A stretch of 64,000 nt of DNA from CAYQJS01 sp964417895 (GTDB taxonomy: Bacteria > Chloroflexota > UBA6077 > SHYK01): assembly GCA_964417895.1 (NCBI GenBank), contig CAYQJS010000028.1, forward strand, positions 1 through 64,000. Direction: 5' to 3'. A program made the translations under genes and the position numbers. Below, in pieces: positions 15,831 through 24,884 of this stretch (positions within the stretch are counted from its first letter, which is position 1; each line of letters opens with the position of its first letter). The notes below the pieces were generated by a model. That model worked only from the letters and a program-made list of their open reading frames with translations, had not been told where the DNA came from and ran no database searches.

Positions 15831-17553
15831 ACCTGCGTTCTTCGGGTTCCCACTTGGTGATGACGGCCTCCTGCCACTCGACGCGGGGACCGTCGGGCGT
15901 CCAGTACTCCAAACTGTGGGCGAGAAAGCGCTGGTCGTCTCTCTCGGGATAGTCTCGCCTGGCCTGGGAACCGCGCGACTCGTTGCGGAGGATAGCGGGC
16001 AAGACGACCGACTCGGCGAGGTCGAGCATGTTCTCCAGCTCGAGCGCGCCCGTCAGCTCGGTATTGAAGACCTTGCTCCTATCGTCCAAGCGAACGCGCT
16101 TGAAGCGATCCTTCAAGGTGCGCACATCCTCGGCGGCCGCCTCCAGACCCTCCAGCGTGCGGAACACACCGACGTTCCGCTCCATGGCGCCCTGGAGCTC
16201 GGCGCGCAGGAGCCCGACTCGCTCGCTGCCGCCGTTGTCCTCGAAGAATCGGGATGCGATCCGGCGCTCCTCGTCGGCCGCTTGCCCCTCGAACGCGCCC
16301 GCCCCACCTGGAGTTTCCGATGCGTAGCGAGCCGCGGCCCTGCCAGTGCGGTGGCCGAACACGAGGCACTCGGTGAGCGAGTTGGACCCCAGCCGGTTGG
16401 CGCCATTGAGGCCCTCCTGCGCGCACTCGCCGCAGGCGTACAGGCCGGGTATCGAGGTGGCGCCGTCTATATCGCACCGCACGCCACCCATCATGTAGTG
16501 GACAACCGGCCGAACCGGGATTGGCTCCTTAACCGGATCGATGCCCACGTAGCTCTCTGCCAGCTCGCGGACGAAGGGGAGCTTGCGGTTGATTCGCTCC
16601 TCGCCCAGGTGCCGCAAGTCGAGGTGCATGTACTCGCCGTAATGTCCGCGGATCCCGCGCCCGGCCTCGAACTCGGTCATCATCGCGCGGGCGATGATGT
16701 CGCGGGGGCCAAGCTCCATGCGGGAAGGTACGTAGTCGCTGAGAAAGCGGTCGCCATTCTTGTTGATGAGGTAGCCGCCCTCGCCGCGCGCCGCCTCGGT
16801 GATGAGGATGCCGGTCCCCGGCAGCCCCGTCGGGTGGTACTGGGGGAACTCCATGTCGGAGAGAGGCGCACCGGCGCGGTAAGCCAGCGCGTGGCCATCA
16901 CCGGTGTTAATAAAGCCGTTGGTGGTGAAAGCCCACAACCGACCGCATCCGCCGGTTGCCAGAATCGTCGCCCTGGCGGTGAAGGTTCGGAACTCGCCCG
17001 ACCGCAGGTCAAACGCGACGACGCCGCGGCACACGCCGTCGTCTACCAGCAGCCGTGTTGCGAAGTGCTCGTCGTACCGAACGATGCGCTCATAGCGGAG
17101 GGTGTTCTGGAAGATGGCGTGCAGCATATGGAACCCGGACTTGTCAGCGGCGAACAGTGTCCGGTTGACGCTCATGCCGCCGAAGGCCCGCACGCTGACT
17201 GTGCCGTCGGGCTCGCGGCTCCACGGGCAGCCCCAGTGCTCGAGCTGGATCAGCTCGTTGGCGGCCTCGCTCACGAAGTATTCGACGACATCCTGGTCGG
17301 CGACGTAGTCGCTCCCCTTGATGGTGTCGAACGCGTGCAGCTCGAGGCTGTCCCCCGTGTCCCCCCGCACCACGGCCGCCGCCCCACCCTCGGCCGAGAC
17401 CGTGTGGCTGCGCATGGGATAGACCTTGGATACGAGAGCGACGCTACAGCCCGCCTCTGCCGCGGTGATCGCCGCGCGCAGACCGGCAAGGCCGCCGCCA
17501 ATAATGAGAATGTCGTGCGAGAGGAGGTCCACGGGCGTCTCCCGGATGCCCAT
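15826..17553 (-). CDS. frdA: Fumarate reductase flavoprotein subunit
   Basis: A 575-residue catalytic subunit that binds FAD covalently and interconverts fumarate and succinate. It shows the dinucleotide motif IIGGGLAGLRAA, the flavinylation motif RSHTVSAEGG (H50), and the active-site regions FPQYHPTGL and GGVRCDID. The C-terminal half has the usual helical domain with DDRSKVFNTEL. ATG 17553 has little upstream signal; an in-frame GTG at 17532 has GGGAG at good spacing and is a credible alternative. It heads the operon frdA-B-C-D. It could work as succinate dehydrogenase under aerobic growth. Confidence 0.95.
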   Translation of the reverse strand: MGIRETPVDLLSHDILIIGGGLAGLRAAITAAEAGCSVALVSKVYPMRSHTVSAEGGAAAVVRGDTGDSLELHAFDTIKGSDYVADQDVVEYFVSEAANELIQLEHWGCPWSREPDGTVSVRAFGGMSVNRTLFAADKSGFHMLHAIFQNTLRYERIVRYDEHFATRLLVDDGVCRGVVAFDLRSGEFRTFTARATILATGGCGRLWAFTTNGFINTGDGHALAYRAGAPLSDMEFPQYHPTGLPGTGILITEAARGEGGYLINKNGDRFLSDYVPSRMELGPRDIIARAMMTEFEAGRGIRGHYGEYMHLDLRHLGEERINRKLPFVRELAESYVGIDPVKEPIPVRPVVHYMMGGVRCDIDGATSIPGLYACGECAQEGLNGANRLGSNSLTECLVFGHRTGRAAARYASETPGGAGAFEGQAADEERRIASRFFEDNGGSERVGLLRAELQGAMERNVGVFRTLEGLEAAAEDVRTLKDRFKRVRLDDRSKVFNTELTGALELENMLDLAESVVLPAILRNESRGSQARRDYPERDDQRFLAHSLEYWTPDGPRVEWQEAVITKWEPEERRY

Positions 17554-17654
17554 GATAACCGAAAACGCCGCCGAGTAGCGCTAGCGCCGCGCTGGGCGGG
17601 TCCGTACAATGCGTCGGTCCTGTGGCGTCCCGATTCCGTCTGAGCGGAGGGCGT

Positions 17655-20600
17655 TTGACGCCCCAGCGATTGGTCAGGTACCAGCACGCGGCTCCGTACC
17701 TCCTCCTGGCGGTGGTGAGCCTTCTCTTCCACCTTCCCGCTTTGACCGCCGGTCTCATCGCCGTCGAGGACGACACGCGGGTCTTCTACTTTCCGCTGTT
17801 GGTGGTCACGGCCCGGGCCCTGTCCGAGCTTACGCTTCCGCTCTGGACGCCGGGAATCTTCGCCGGGTACCCGCTGTTCGCCGACGGCGAGGCAGGGATG
17901 CTCTACCCGCTCCACTATCTCGTTCTCCCGTGGCTGGCACCGGAGGCGAGTCTCGTGGTTCTTCGTGTCGTCCACAGTTTCCTGGCCAGCGCCTTCATGC
18001 ATCTCCTGCTGCGGACGCTGGGGATGGGGATGGTGGCGGGCGTAGTCGGGGGGATCACCTTCGGCTATAGCGGGTTCGCGGCCGGGCAGATCATTCACGA
18101 CAACGTCTTCCACGCTATGGTGTGGCTGCCGCTGGAGCTAGCGCTGGTGGAGCGGGCGTGCCAGTCGCTCGGCGCCAGCCGCTACCGCTGGGCGATGGCG
18201 GCCGGGGTCGTCGTCGGCGTCCAGGCCCTGGCCGCGCACATTCACGTCACGCTGATGAGCGCCGGCGCCCTATCCGCCTTCGCCCTCTACCGAGGCCTTG
18301 TTGAAGGGGACAGGGGACAGGGGACAGGGGACAGGGCGAGGGTCCCCCAGGCCGGCCCCCAATCCCCAGGCCGGCCCCCGACCCCCGACCCCCGACCCCC
18401 ACGCTGGCCCCCGACCCCCGACCCCAGGCCCCTGGTGAGCGGCCTGGTCAGGGCGTTGGTGATCGTCGCCATCGTGGGCGCCGTCGGCGTAGGGCTCAGC
18501 GCCGCGCAGCTCATTCCCCTGTACGAGCTGGGCACGCAGACATTCCGGGGCGACGGCGTGGGGGCCCGCCTGGCCGCCACGAACAGCGTGTGGCCTGGAG
18601 ACGTGCTTACCCTGTTGCTCCCGAGATTGCACGATACACCGACTGGAGGGTTCTGGGGCCCGTGGGTCAAGTGGGAGACCGTCCTCTACGTAGGAATTTT
18701 GCCGCTCGCGCTCGCCAGTGTGGGGATGGTCGCCCGCCGGGGGCCATACCGTGGCTTCTTCGGCTGGCTGGCGCTGGCCGCCCTCGTACTGGCGCTTGGC
18801 CCCGCCGCGCCTGGCTCACCGTGGGCGGTCCTCCACTCCCTTCCGGGCTTCGAGGTTTTGCAGTCGCCCGGCCGCTTCTCCCTGCTTCTGTCGCTGGCCG
18901 TCGCGGTCCTGGCCGGCTATGGGGCAGACTGGCTAACACAGCGTCCATCTGCGGGTCGAGGGCCGGCGCTTATCGTGCTGCTCGGGGGCATGGCGGTCGC
19001 AGGTGGGTTGGCAGTGGGACTTGAGGGGGCGAGCAACCTGCTGAGGGCGCCCTCGGCAGGGGCAATACCACCACTGCAGGACTACGTGCGGTTGCCTGGA
19101 ATTCCCGCAAGCGTCGACGGCATCCCACTTACGTTCGAGCGCGTCGCCCTACTGGCTGCTGACTCGCTGTCGCCGTGGAATCCGACCACGGCCTGGCAGC
19201 TGCTTCTCGTCGTAGCAGCCGGAGGTGTCATCACCATGTGGCTGGCGGACCCCAGGATCAGAGGCGCGGCCGCCTGTGCCACCATTGTCGTTATCCTGTC
19301 CGACCTCTGGATGCTATCCGCCACCTTCCACCCTTACGGCCCCGTCGATGGCCTCCGCCCCCGCGTGCCCGACGCGCTGCTGGCCGATGCCGACAGGCCG
19401 TTTCGGGTGCATACCCCGGCGACTGCTGAGGAGAAGAACACGCAGGTCGAGCCGAACCGTCTCCTCGCGGCCGGCATCGACGAGGCCTCGGGTTACTCGT
19501 CGCTCGCGCCGGATCGGCACGCCGCCTACTCCCAGGCTGTGGCGTACGCTGACAACCGCCTGATCGACCTGTGGAACGTGCGGTACGTCGTGCGGCGGTT
19601 GCGCCCACCCCCGCTTCCGAGCCACGGAGGAACGAGCTTCCACCCCGAGCGTCCGCTGTTCAGCGGCAGGCGAGTGGCCACCGGCGGCGGAGGAAGCCTG
19701 TTGCCGGATGGAGGGCCCGCACGCGCGCACGAGGTGCGCGTGGTTGCAGCGCTGTGGGACGCGGCCGACGTGAGAGACGGAACATCGGTGGCCCGGATCG
19801 TGCTCCAGGGCACGGACGAGTCAGACCAGACGCTGGAGCTGGTGGCCGGGAAGGACGTGTCGGACACCATGTGGGATGTTCCGGGGAGGGCTCCCGCTCT
19901 ACACGGTCGGGCAGAAGTAGCGTTCGAGTATCCCCGAGACGACGCGAAGAGCTACCGCTATGCCGAGCGGCTCTACTACGCGAGCCTACCAGTCGACCCG
20001 CCCATGACGGTGCGTCGCGTGACCATTGAGCCGCTCGGCCAGGTGGGTGGTCTCGAAGTTTTCGGGGTGGGGCTACTCAACGTGGTGACGGGTGAAGTGA
20101 CCCAGGCTCGTGACAAGGCGAAGTACCAGGAGGTGTACCGCGACGATCAGATCCGCATCCTCCGCAACGCGGCGGCGATGCCGCGCGCGTTCATGGTGGG
20201 ATCCGGTTGGCTTGCCCCACCCGGTCGGGATGCGCTGGCATGGATGCTGGACGGCACCATCGACCTTAGCGAAACGGTTGTCCTCGAGAGGCCAATCCCC
20301 CCCGGTGTTGCCATTCCTTCAGGGGGAGCCAGCGCGGCCGCGAGCCCGGGGGTAGCCTCCATCCAATCCTACTCGCCAGAGCGGGTGACTATCCGCACCG
20401 AGTCCCAGGCCGACGCCCTGCTCGTGCTCGGCGATGCGTATTTCCCCGGCTGGGTTGCCCGCGTGGATGGGGAGCCGACGCCGATCCTGCGGGCGAACTA
20501 CCTGTTTCGCGCCGTCGTCCTGCCGTCCGGGCCACACCTGGTGACGTTCGCCTATGAACCGCTGTCCGTGGCCGTTGGAATGATCATCACGCTGGCGACG

Positions 20601-20834
20601 GCGTGCGTCGTGATCGCCGTCGTGGGCGCGCAGGCTTTCGCCGCGCTGCGCGGGCGGACGGCGTCACCCGAGCGGCCGCGTTCGGCTCGTCCTCTCGCGG
20701 AGCCTCGCCCTCACCCCTCCGAATGCCCGCCTTCAGGCGGGCTCGGAGTCCGCAAGGCCGACAACCCTCTCCCAGAGGGAGAGGGGGCTTTTGGCGCGAT
20801 CCAATCCTCCTCCGGTCCCGGTCTCGACCGTTGA
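17655..20834 (+). CDS. YfhO-family membrane protein (GT-C-like)
   Basis: About 1,059 residues. The N-terminal half has a dozen or so transmembrane helices with the early-loop acid pair EDDTRVFYFPL typical of GT-C enzymes; the C-terminal half is a large soluble domain ending in DAYFPGWVARVDGEPTPI, the hallmark of YfhO proteins, which are linked to glycosylation of lipoteichoic acid or other surface glycans. TTG 17655 was chosen because GCGGAGGG lies six bases upstream; GTG 17622 has none. A proline-rich cytoplasmic loop is encoded by heptamer repeats (18303-18425), and the last 40 or so residues by a hairpin/REP composite. The following hydrolase gene overlaps by four bases, so the two probably act on the same surface polysaccharide (inference). 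Confidence 0.85.
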   Translation: MTPQRLVRYQHAAPYLLLAVVSLLFHLPALTAGLIAVEDDTRVFYFPLLVVTARALSELTLPLWTPGIFAGYPLFADGEAGMLYPLHYLVLPWLAPEASLVVLRVVHSFLASAFMHLLLRTLGMGMVAGVVGGITFGYSGFAAGQIIHDNVFHAMVWLPLELALVERACQSLGASRYRWAMAAGVVVGVQALAAHIHVTLMSAGALSAFALYRGLVEGDRGQGTGDRARVPQAGPQSPGRPPTPDPRPPRWPPTPDPRPLVSGLVRALVIVAIVGAVGVGLSAAQLIPLYELGTQTFRGDGVGARLAATNSVWPGDVLTLLLPRLHDTPTGGFWGPWVKWETVLYVGILPLALASVGMVARRGPYRGFFGWLALAALVLALGPAAPGSPWAVLHSLPGFEVLQSPGRFSLLLSLAVAVLAGYGADWLTQRPSAGRGPALIVLLGGMAVAGGLAVGLEGASNLLRAPSAGAIPPLQDYVRLPGIPASVDGIPLTFERVALLAADSLSPWNPTTAWQLLLVVAAGGVITMWLADPRIRGAAACATIVVILSDLWMLSATFHPYGPVDGLRPRVPDALLADADRPFRVHTPATAEEKNTQVEPNRLLAAGIDEASGYSSLAPDRHAAYSQAVAYADNRLIDLWNVRYVVRRLRPPPLPSHGGTSFHPERPLFSGRRVATGGGGSLLPDGGPARAHEVRVVAALWDAADVRDGTSVARIVLQGTDESDQTLELVAGKDVSDTMWDVPGRAPALHGRAEVAFEYPRDDAKSYRYAERLYYASLPVDPPMTVRRVTIEPLGQVGGLEVFGVGLLNVVTGEVTQARDKAKYQEVYRDDQIRILRNAAAMPRAFMVGSGWLAPPGRDALAWMLDGTIDLSETVVLERPIPPGVAIPSGGASAAASPGVASIQSYSPERVTIRTESQADALLVLGDAYFPGWVARVDGEPTPILRANYLFRAVVLPSGPHLVTFAYEPLSVAVGMIITLATACVVIAVVGAQAFAALRGRTASPERPRSARPLAEPRPHPSECPPSGGLGVRKADNPLPEGEGAFGAIQSSSGPGLDR
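18303..18425. repeat. GGGACAG and CCCCCGA heptamer arrays inside the YfhO-like gene
   Basis: Four to five GGGACAG units (18305-18337) are followed by runs of CCCCCGA units (18375-18425). They are read in frame as a loop rich in Gly, Pro, Asp and Arg between two membrane segments. Two different heptamer families meet here. Confidence 0.8.
20717..20787. repeat. 32-nt CTCCGA hairpin plus REP hairpin at the YfhO-like 3' end
   Basis: CTCCGA-AT-GCCCGCC...GGCGGGC-TCGGAG (20717-20748) has the same 32-nt layout as the hairpins at 6117 and 6178, in reverse orientation. It is followed by the REP hairpin CCCTCTCCCAGAGGGAGAGG. The composite is translated as the C-terminal tail. Confidence 0.8.
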
Positions 20835-23800
20835 AGCTCGGGGCGGCGCTCGGCGTGGTCTTGGCGTTCGCGGCCGCGGCCTATGCGTGGATGGCGCCCA
20901 GGCCCAACGGGGACCTTCAGCCTGCGCTTCAGTCGCTCGGTGAGATTCCCGCGACCCTGTCCGAAGTGCGGGGCCCACCACGGCTCTCCCTACCCGCGCC
21001 ATCCCAGGATTCCGAAGCCGCGCGGGTCACCGTCGATCTGGTCGACGTTCCGTGGCGATATGCCAGCACCGGCTGGCTCGTGCTCGCCGACTACGACACC
21101 CCGCTGCGCGACTACTCCTTCGTATGGGGACCGCTCACCGTCGCAGGCCAGACGTTCGCTCGCGGCATTAGCACATACCCATTCTCCGAGATCGTCTACG
21201 ACCTCGAGCCGGGGGCCCTTCAGTTCTCCGCCTATGGGGGAGTCACCGACGACTCCAAGGCGGCCTCGGGGAGCGTCCGCTTCGAGGTGTACGGCGACGA
21301 GTTCTTGCTGTGGGAGAGCGGTGTGCTCCAAGCCGGCCAGCCAGCGCAAGAGATCGTTGTCGAAATCGCGGGGCTCGCGCAGCTCCGTCTCGTGGTGGAC
21401 GACGCCGGCGATGGTTCGCTAGGCGATTACGCTCTGTGGGCGAATCCGACGGTGGTTTCCTCGCCGGGGGCCCCTTCACCGGAGACCGCAGCCGTGATTG
21501 CCGACGCGAGGCGTGAGGCGGCGACCCGCGAAACGGTGGAGCGCGAAGCTGAGCGAGCGGCGGTTCGCGCGCGGGCGTCCGCGGACGCGGAAGTGGTTGC
21601 GCGGTGGACGGGCGCCAGAGCACAGGCGGCGGTTGGAGCGTTCGACCCGGGCTCCTCGCTGATCGTGATGGCGAACCAGGAGGTCGCGGTGGTGTTCGGA
21701 TATGGCGGCGCGCGGAACGGGCGCCTCACGGTCTATCGTCAGGGGGAGGATGCGCCCCGCATCCTCGACGCGACATCGTGGCTTGTCGGTGAGGATGGCG
21801 CCGGGTTCAGCCTCGCCGACGCTCGTCCCGAACGCGGCGATGCGTACGAGTTTCGGCGCGTCGACGACCCGCTCCTGGGCGCCGGAATCGAGGCTCTCGC
21901 GCGGTTTCGATCCCCTCGTGGGACTGGCGTTGTCGTCCTCGGGGTCACGCTCCTCGACGCCGAACACGCGCTGAGCATCCGGTTTTTCGCGGAGGGGCTT
22001 GCGCTCGGCGCGGTGCGCTACTTCGATCAGGAGGCGGGGCAGCAGGCGGGCAACTTGCTCCTGGGGGAGCGCGTGCGGTACCTGAGCGATCGGTCGCATC
22101 TCTACTCTGGCGAGGGCAGGCCCGATGGGCACCGGCGCCGGGCGGCGCTCGAGGCGACGAAGCCGGCGCTGGTGTGGAGCGAGGAGGGCGGCCGCGGCCT
22201 GCTCTTTTCGTTCTTCGACTACGTGCCCTCCCCCGCCTGGATCGCGCTGCGCAGGGATCCCGCGCGCGAGAGTGTGGCCTTCGGGCTCGAGATGAGGGCC
22301 CATCTCCACGATTTCGGCCCGGCCGGAGCGGCCCCTCCCGCGCTCTCGGTGGAGCTGACGGACGGCCCCGGGGGCGCCGACACCTTTCGGCGCTTCCGGC
22401 GCGTCGTGAACGGGCGCTACCCTCCGCCGGAGTGGCCGCCCTCGGCCCGCTACCAGTGGGGAAGCTGGTACGCCTACGGCCCCGGCGTGACGGCGGCCGC
22501 TCTCCACCGGGAGCTGGAGCTGATCTCAGCCCGGTTCGCTGACCTCGGCCCCTGGCAATTCCTGGTGGACGCAGGCTGGCACCTGCAATACGGGCGGGAC
22601 GACGCCGAGCTGGGCGTGGTGGACTTCGAGAAGTTCCCCGCGGGCGTGCGCGGCGTGGCGGACACCGCCCACGGCCTTGGGTTCCAGGTCATCCTGTACC
22701 TGGGCCTCGGGTTCATTCACGACAGCCCAGCGGACGGAGGCGAGTGGCTCGCTCTGAAAGGCGTCATCGAGCGACATCCGGACTGGCTCCTCCCGTTCCA
22801 GACCGAGCCGTCGCCCGTTCGCCGCTTCCTCCTCGACTTCGGGAAGGAGGAGGTACGCGCCCACATTGGCGAGCTGATACGGGACTACTTCGAAGTTCAC
22901 CGAGCGGATGGGATCCTCGTGGACGGGCTGGCAGACGCCGAAGGGCAATTGATCCCGCGCCAGGAGCGAGACGCTCGAGATGGCCCTCCGCACCCGCTGC
23001 TCCCCAGCCTGGACATCTACCGGCTGATTCGGACCGAGGCAGAGCGCCATCGTCCCAACCCCTTCATCGTCAGTGGCTGGGTGAACCCGACGGCGGCGAA
23101 TCGGTACGTGGACATGTACTTTTACGGAGACGAAGCCGACCGGGTCGACTCGCCCTACCCCTTCGGGGGCTTCCTCCTCCATCTGGACTACGCGCTCTAC
23201 AGTCAGATCGCGCTCGGACAGCGAGCATACGCGGGCGCCTCATCCGGCGACCCGCTCTTGCCCGAGGCACGCTGGTGGATCCAGGCTGGAGCCGCACTCG
23301 GGGCGCCCGCGACGTTGGGCACCAGGCTCGAGCGCATGGACGCGCCGACGGTCGCGGGTTTTCGCGCCGACCTTCTTGCCCTGGATCCCTATGAAGGGAT
23401 CACGACGTATGGGCCCGGGTTCCCCCCGGACACCTTTGCAACAACGCGCAATGGCCTCACGTACCTGGGCGTCGTGAATCGCGAGGCGCGGGGGCGGCCG
23501 ATGGACGTCAATCTGGGCGCGCTGGGCCTCGGCTCCGAGACCTACACCGCGCTGGACATTACAACGGGGGAGGGACGGCGTGTCGCCGGGGAGCTCAGTG
23601 TGGAGCTGCCGGCGCGCAGCTTCCGCATGCTTGTCCTTCGGAAGGAGCCAGGCGTGCTGTGGACTGACAGCGTCGTGGCCGTCACGTTGCGGGACGAGGG
23701 CCTCTCCGCCACGGCCCGCGGCCCGGCCTCCGTTCCGGGGTTTCTGCACATGACTGCCCCGCCTCCCAGCGCGGTTCTGCTGGACGGCGTGCCGCTCTCG

Positions 23801-23911
23801 CGGGCGGCGAGCCCACGGGCCGGCATCGCCTACAGCTATGACGACGCCTCGGGCGTCCTCAGTCTGGAATATGCGCACACCACTGAGCGACGGATCGAAG
23901 TGCGGTGGTAA
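20831..23911 (+). CDS. Secreted/anchored glycoside hydrolase-like protein with NPCBM domain
   Basis: About 1,026 residues from a TTG at 20831 that overlaps the upstream stop codon (TTGA). A signal anchor (LGAALGVVLAFAAAAYAW) is followed by an NPCBM-like carbohydrate-binding domain (TFARGISTYPFSEIVYDL, FEVYGDEFLLWESGV). A beta-sandwich region comes next, then a TIM barrel of the GH-D/alpha-galactosidase type (WGSWYAYGPGV, WQFLVDAGWHLQYG, LLDFGKEEVRAHI, ADGILVDGLAD) and a C-terminal beta domain. The Asp of ILVDGLAD is a possible nucleophile, though I cannot assign catalytic residues with certainty. A longer frame to 20603 exists, but it reads through the repeat composite. The substrate is probably a surface or environmental polysaccharide. 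Confidence 0.78.
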   Translation: MKLGAALGVVLAFAAAAYAWMAPRPNGDLQPALQSLGEIPATLSEVRGPPRLSLPAPSQDSEAARVTVDLVDVPWRYASTGWLVLADYDTPLRDYSFVWGPLTVAGQTFARGISTYPFSEIVYDLEPGALQFSAYGGVTDDSKAASGSVRFEVYGDEFLLWESGVLQAGQPAQEIVVEIAGLAQLRLVVDDAGDGSLGDYALWANPTVVSSPGAPSPETAAVIADARREAATRETVEREAERAAVRARASADAEVVARWTGARAQAAVGAFDPGSSLIVMANQEVAVVFGYGGARNGRLTVYRQGEDAPRILDATSWLVGEDGAGFSLADARPERGDAYEFRRVDDPLLGAGIEALARFRSPRGTGVVVLGVTLLDAEHALSIRFFAEGLALGAVRYFDQEAGQQAGNLLLGERVRYLSDRSHLYSGEGRPDGHRRRAALEATKPALVWSEEGGRGLLFSFFDYVPSPAWIALRRDPARESVAFGLEMRAHLHDFGPAGAAPPALSVELTDGPGGADTFRRFRRVVNGRYPPPEWPPSARYQWGSWYAYGPGVTAAALHRELELISARFADLGPWQFLVDAGWHLQYGRDDAELGVVDFEKFPAGVRGVADTAHGLGFQVILYLGLGFIHDSPADGGEWLALKGVIERHPDWLLPFQTEPSPVRRFLLDFGKEEVRAHIGELIRDYFEVHRADGILVDGLADAEGQLIPRQERDARDGPPHPLLPSLDIYRLIRTEAERHRPNPFIVSGWVNPTAANRYVDMYFYGDEADRVDSPYPFGGFLLHLDYALYSQIALGQRAYAGASSGDPLLPEARWWIQAGAALGAPATLGTRLERMDAPTVAGFRADLLALDPYEGITTYGPGFPPDTFATTRNGLTYLGVVNREARGRPMDVNLGALGLGSETYTALDITTGEGRRVAGELSVELPARSFRMLVLRKEPGVLWTDSVVAVTLRDEGLSATARGPASVPGFLHMTAPPPSAVLLDGVPLSRAASPRAGIAYSYDDASGVLSLEYAHTTERRIEVRW

Positions 23912-23917
23912 GCGACG

Positions 23918-24883
23918 CTACAGCCACCCTATTCGTTTGAAGACCCAGAAGAGAGCGCCCCCAGACGCGGCCATCAGCGCCAGCGCGAGCGGATAGCCAA
24001 GGGGCCACTCCAGCTCCGGCATTCGCTGGAAATTCATGCCATAGATGCCGGCGATGAGCGTTGGGACCATAATGCCGATCGTCAGGGCAGCCATCGTTCG
24101 AAGCGTCTGATTCAGTCGGTTCGACGTCACGGAGAGATGGGTTTCAACGGCCGTCGCCAGCAGCTCGCGGTGGAGGTCGAGCGTGTCGAGCACCCGGATA
24201 GTATGGTCGTACACGTCGGCGAGGTAAGGGATGAGCGCCGCCGGGAAGACCGGCACGTCCCGACGGACCAGGACGTTGAGCACGTCACGCGAGGGGGCGA
24301 GGACGCGGCGCGCGGCCAGCAGCTCCCGCCGCAGCGCGAACACCTCTCGGATCGTCTCGGCGTCCGCCTCGAAGATCCGGCCCTCGAGGTCTTCAATCCG
24401 ATCGGCCACGCCGTCGACGACCGGGAAGTACCCGTCGATGACCGCGTCTAAGAGCGCGTAAACCTGGTAGGCGACGCCGTGCTCGGCTCGCTCGTGGCTC
24501 GATCGCCAGCGTTCGACCGCCGCCTCGACCTCTGGCACTGGGCCGTCGTGCAATGTGACGAAGTAATTCTCGCCCCAGAAGCAATGCAGCTCGTGCGTGC
24601 GGATCGAGCCATCGGAAAGGGACCCGGCTGCGTAGAGCACGATGAAGTAGTAGCCGTCGTACTCGTCAACCTTTGGCCGTTGACCTCGCAGAGCGGCGTC
24701 TTCCAACGCTAGCTCGTGGAAGCCGAACTCCTTTCGCAGCAGCGCGATATCGCCCTCGGTGGCGTCCTGGATATCCAGCCAGAGCAGGGCGCCGCCATCG
24801 CGTAGGAGACCGTCGATCGAAGCCGGGTCCACTTCGCCTGCGGTCCCGTCGGGCAAGTGAGCGACCGCGCGCACGTCGGACAT
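23918..24883 (-). CDS. corA: CorA-family Mg2+/Co2+ channel
   Basis: 321 residues: a large cytoplasmic domain with long helices (about 1-260), then two transmembrane helices near the C terminus with the selectivity motif YGMNF at the end of the first. The C terminus KRIGWL is typical. CorA forms a pentameric channel for Mg2+ influx. The start ATG lies one base after the mgtE stop (TGACATG), so the two Mg2+ transporters are co-translated. It converges on the hydrolase gene with a six-base gap. Confidence 0.93.
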   Translation of the reverse strand: MSDVRAVAHLPDGTAGEVDPASIDGLLRDGGALLWLDIQDATEGDIALLRKEFGFHELALEDAALRGQRPKVDEYDGYYFIVLYAAGSLSDGSIRTHELHCFWGENYFVTLHDGPVPEVEAAVERWRSSHERAEHGVAYQVYALLDAVIDGYFPVVDGVADRIEDLEGRIFEADAETIREVFALRRELLAARRVLAPSRDVLNVLVRRDVPVFPAALIPYLADVYDHTIRVLDTLDLHRELLATAVETHLSVTSNRLNQTLRTMAALTIGIMVPTLIAGIYGMNFQRMPELEWPLGYPLALALMAASGGALFWVFKRIGWL

Positions 24884-24884
24884 G

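Noticed and set aside
15916..17643. Long plus-strand frame antisense to frdA
   Set aside because: Shadow of frdA; the Frd signatures are all on the minus strand.
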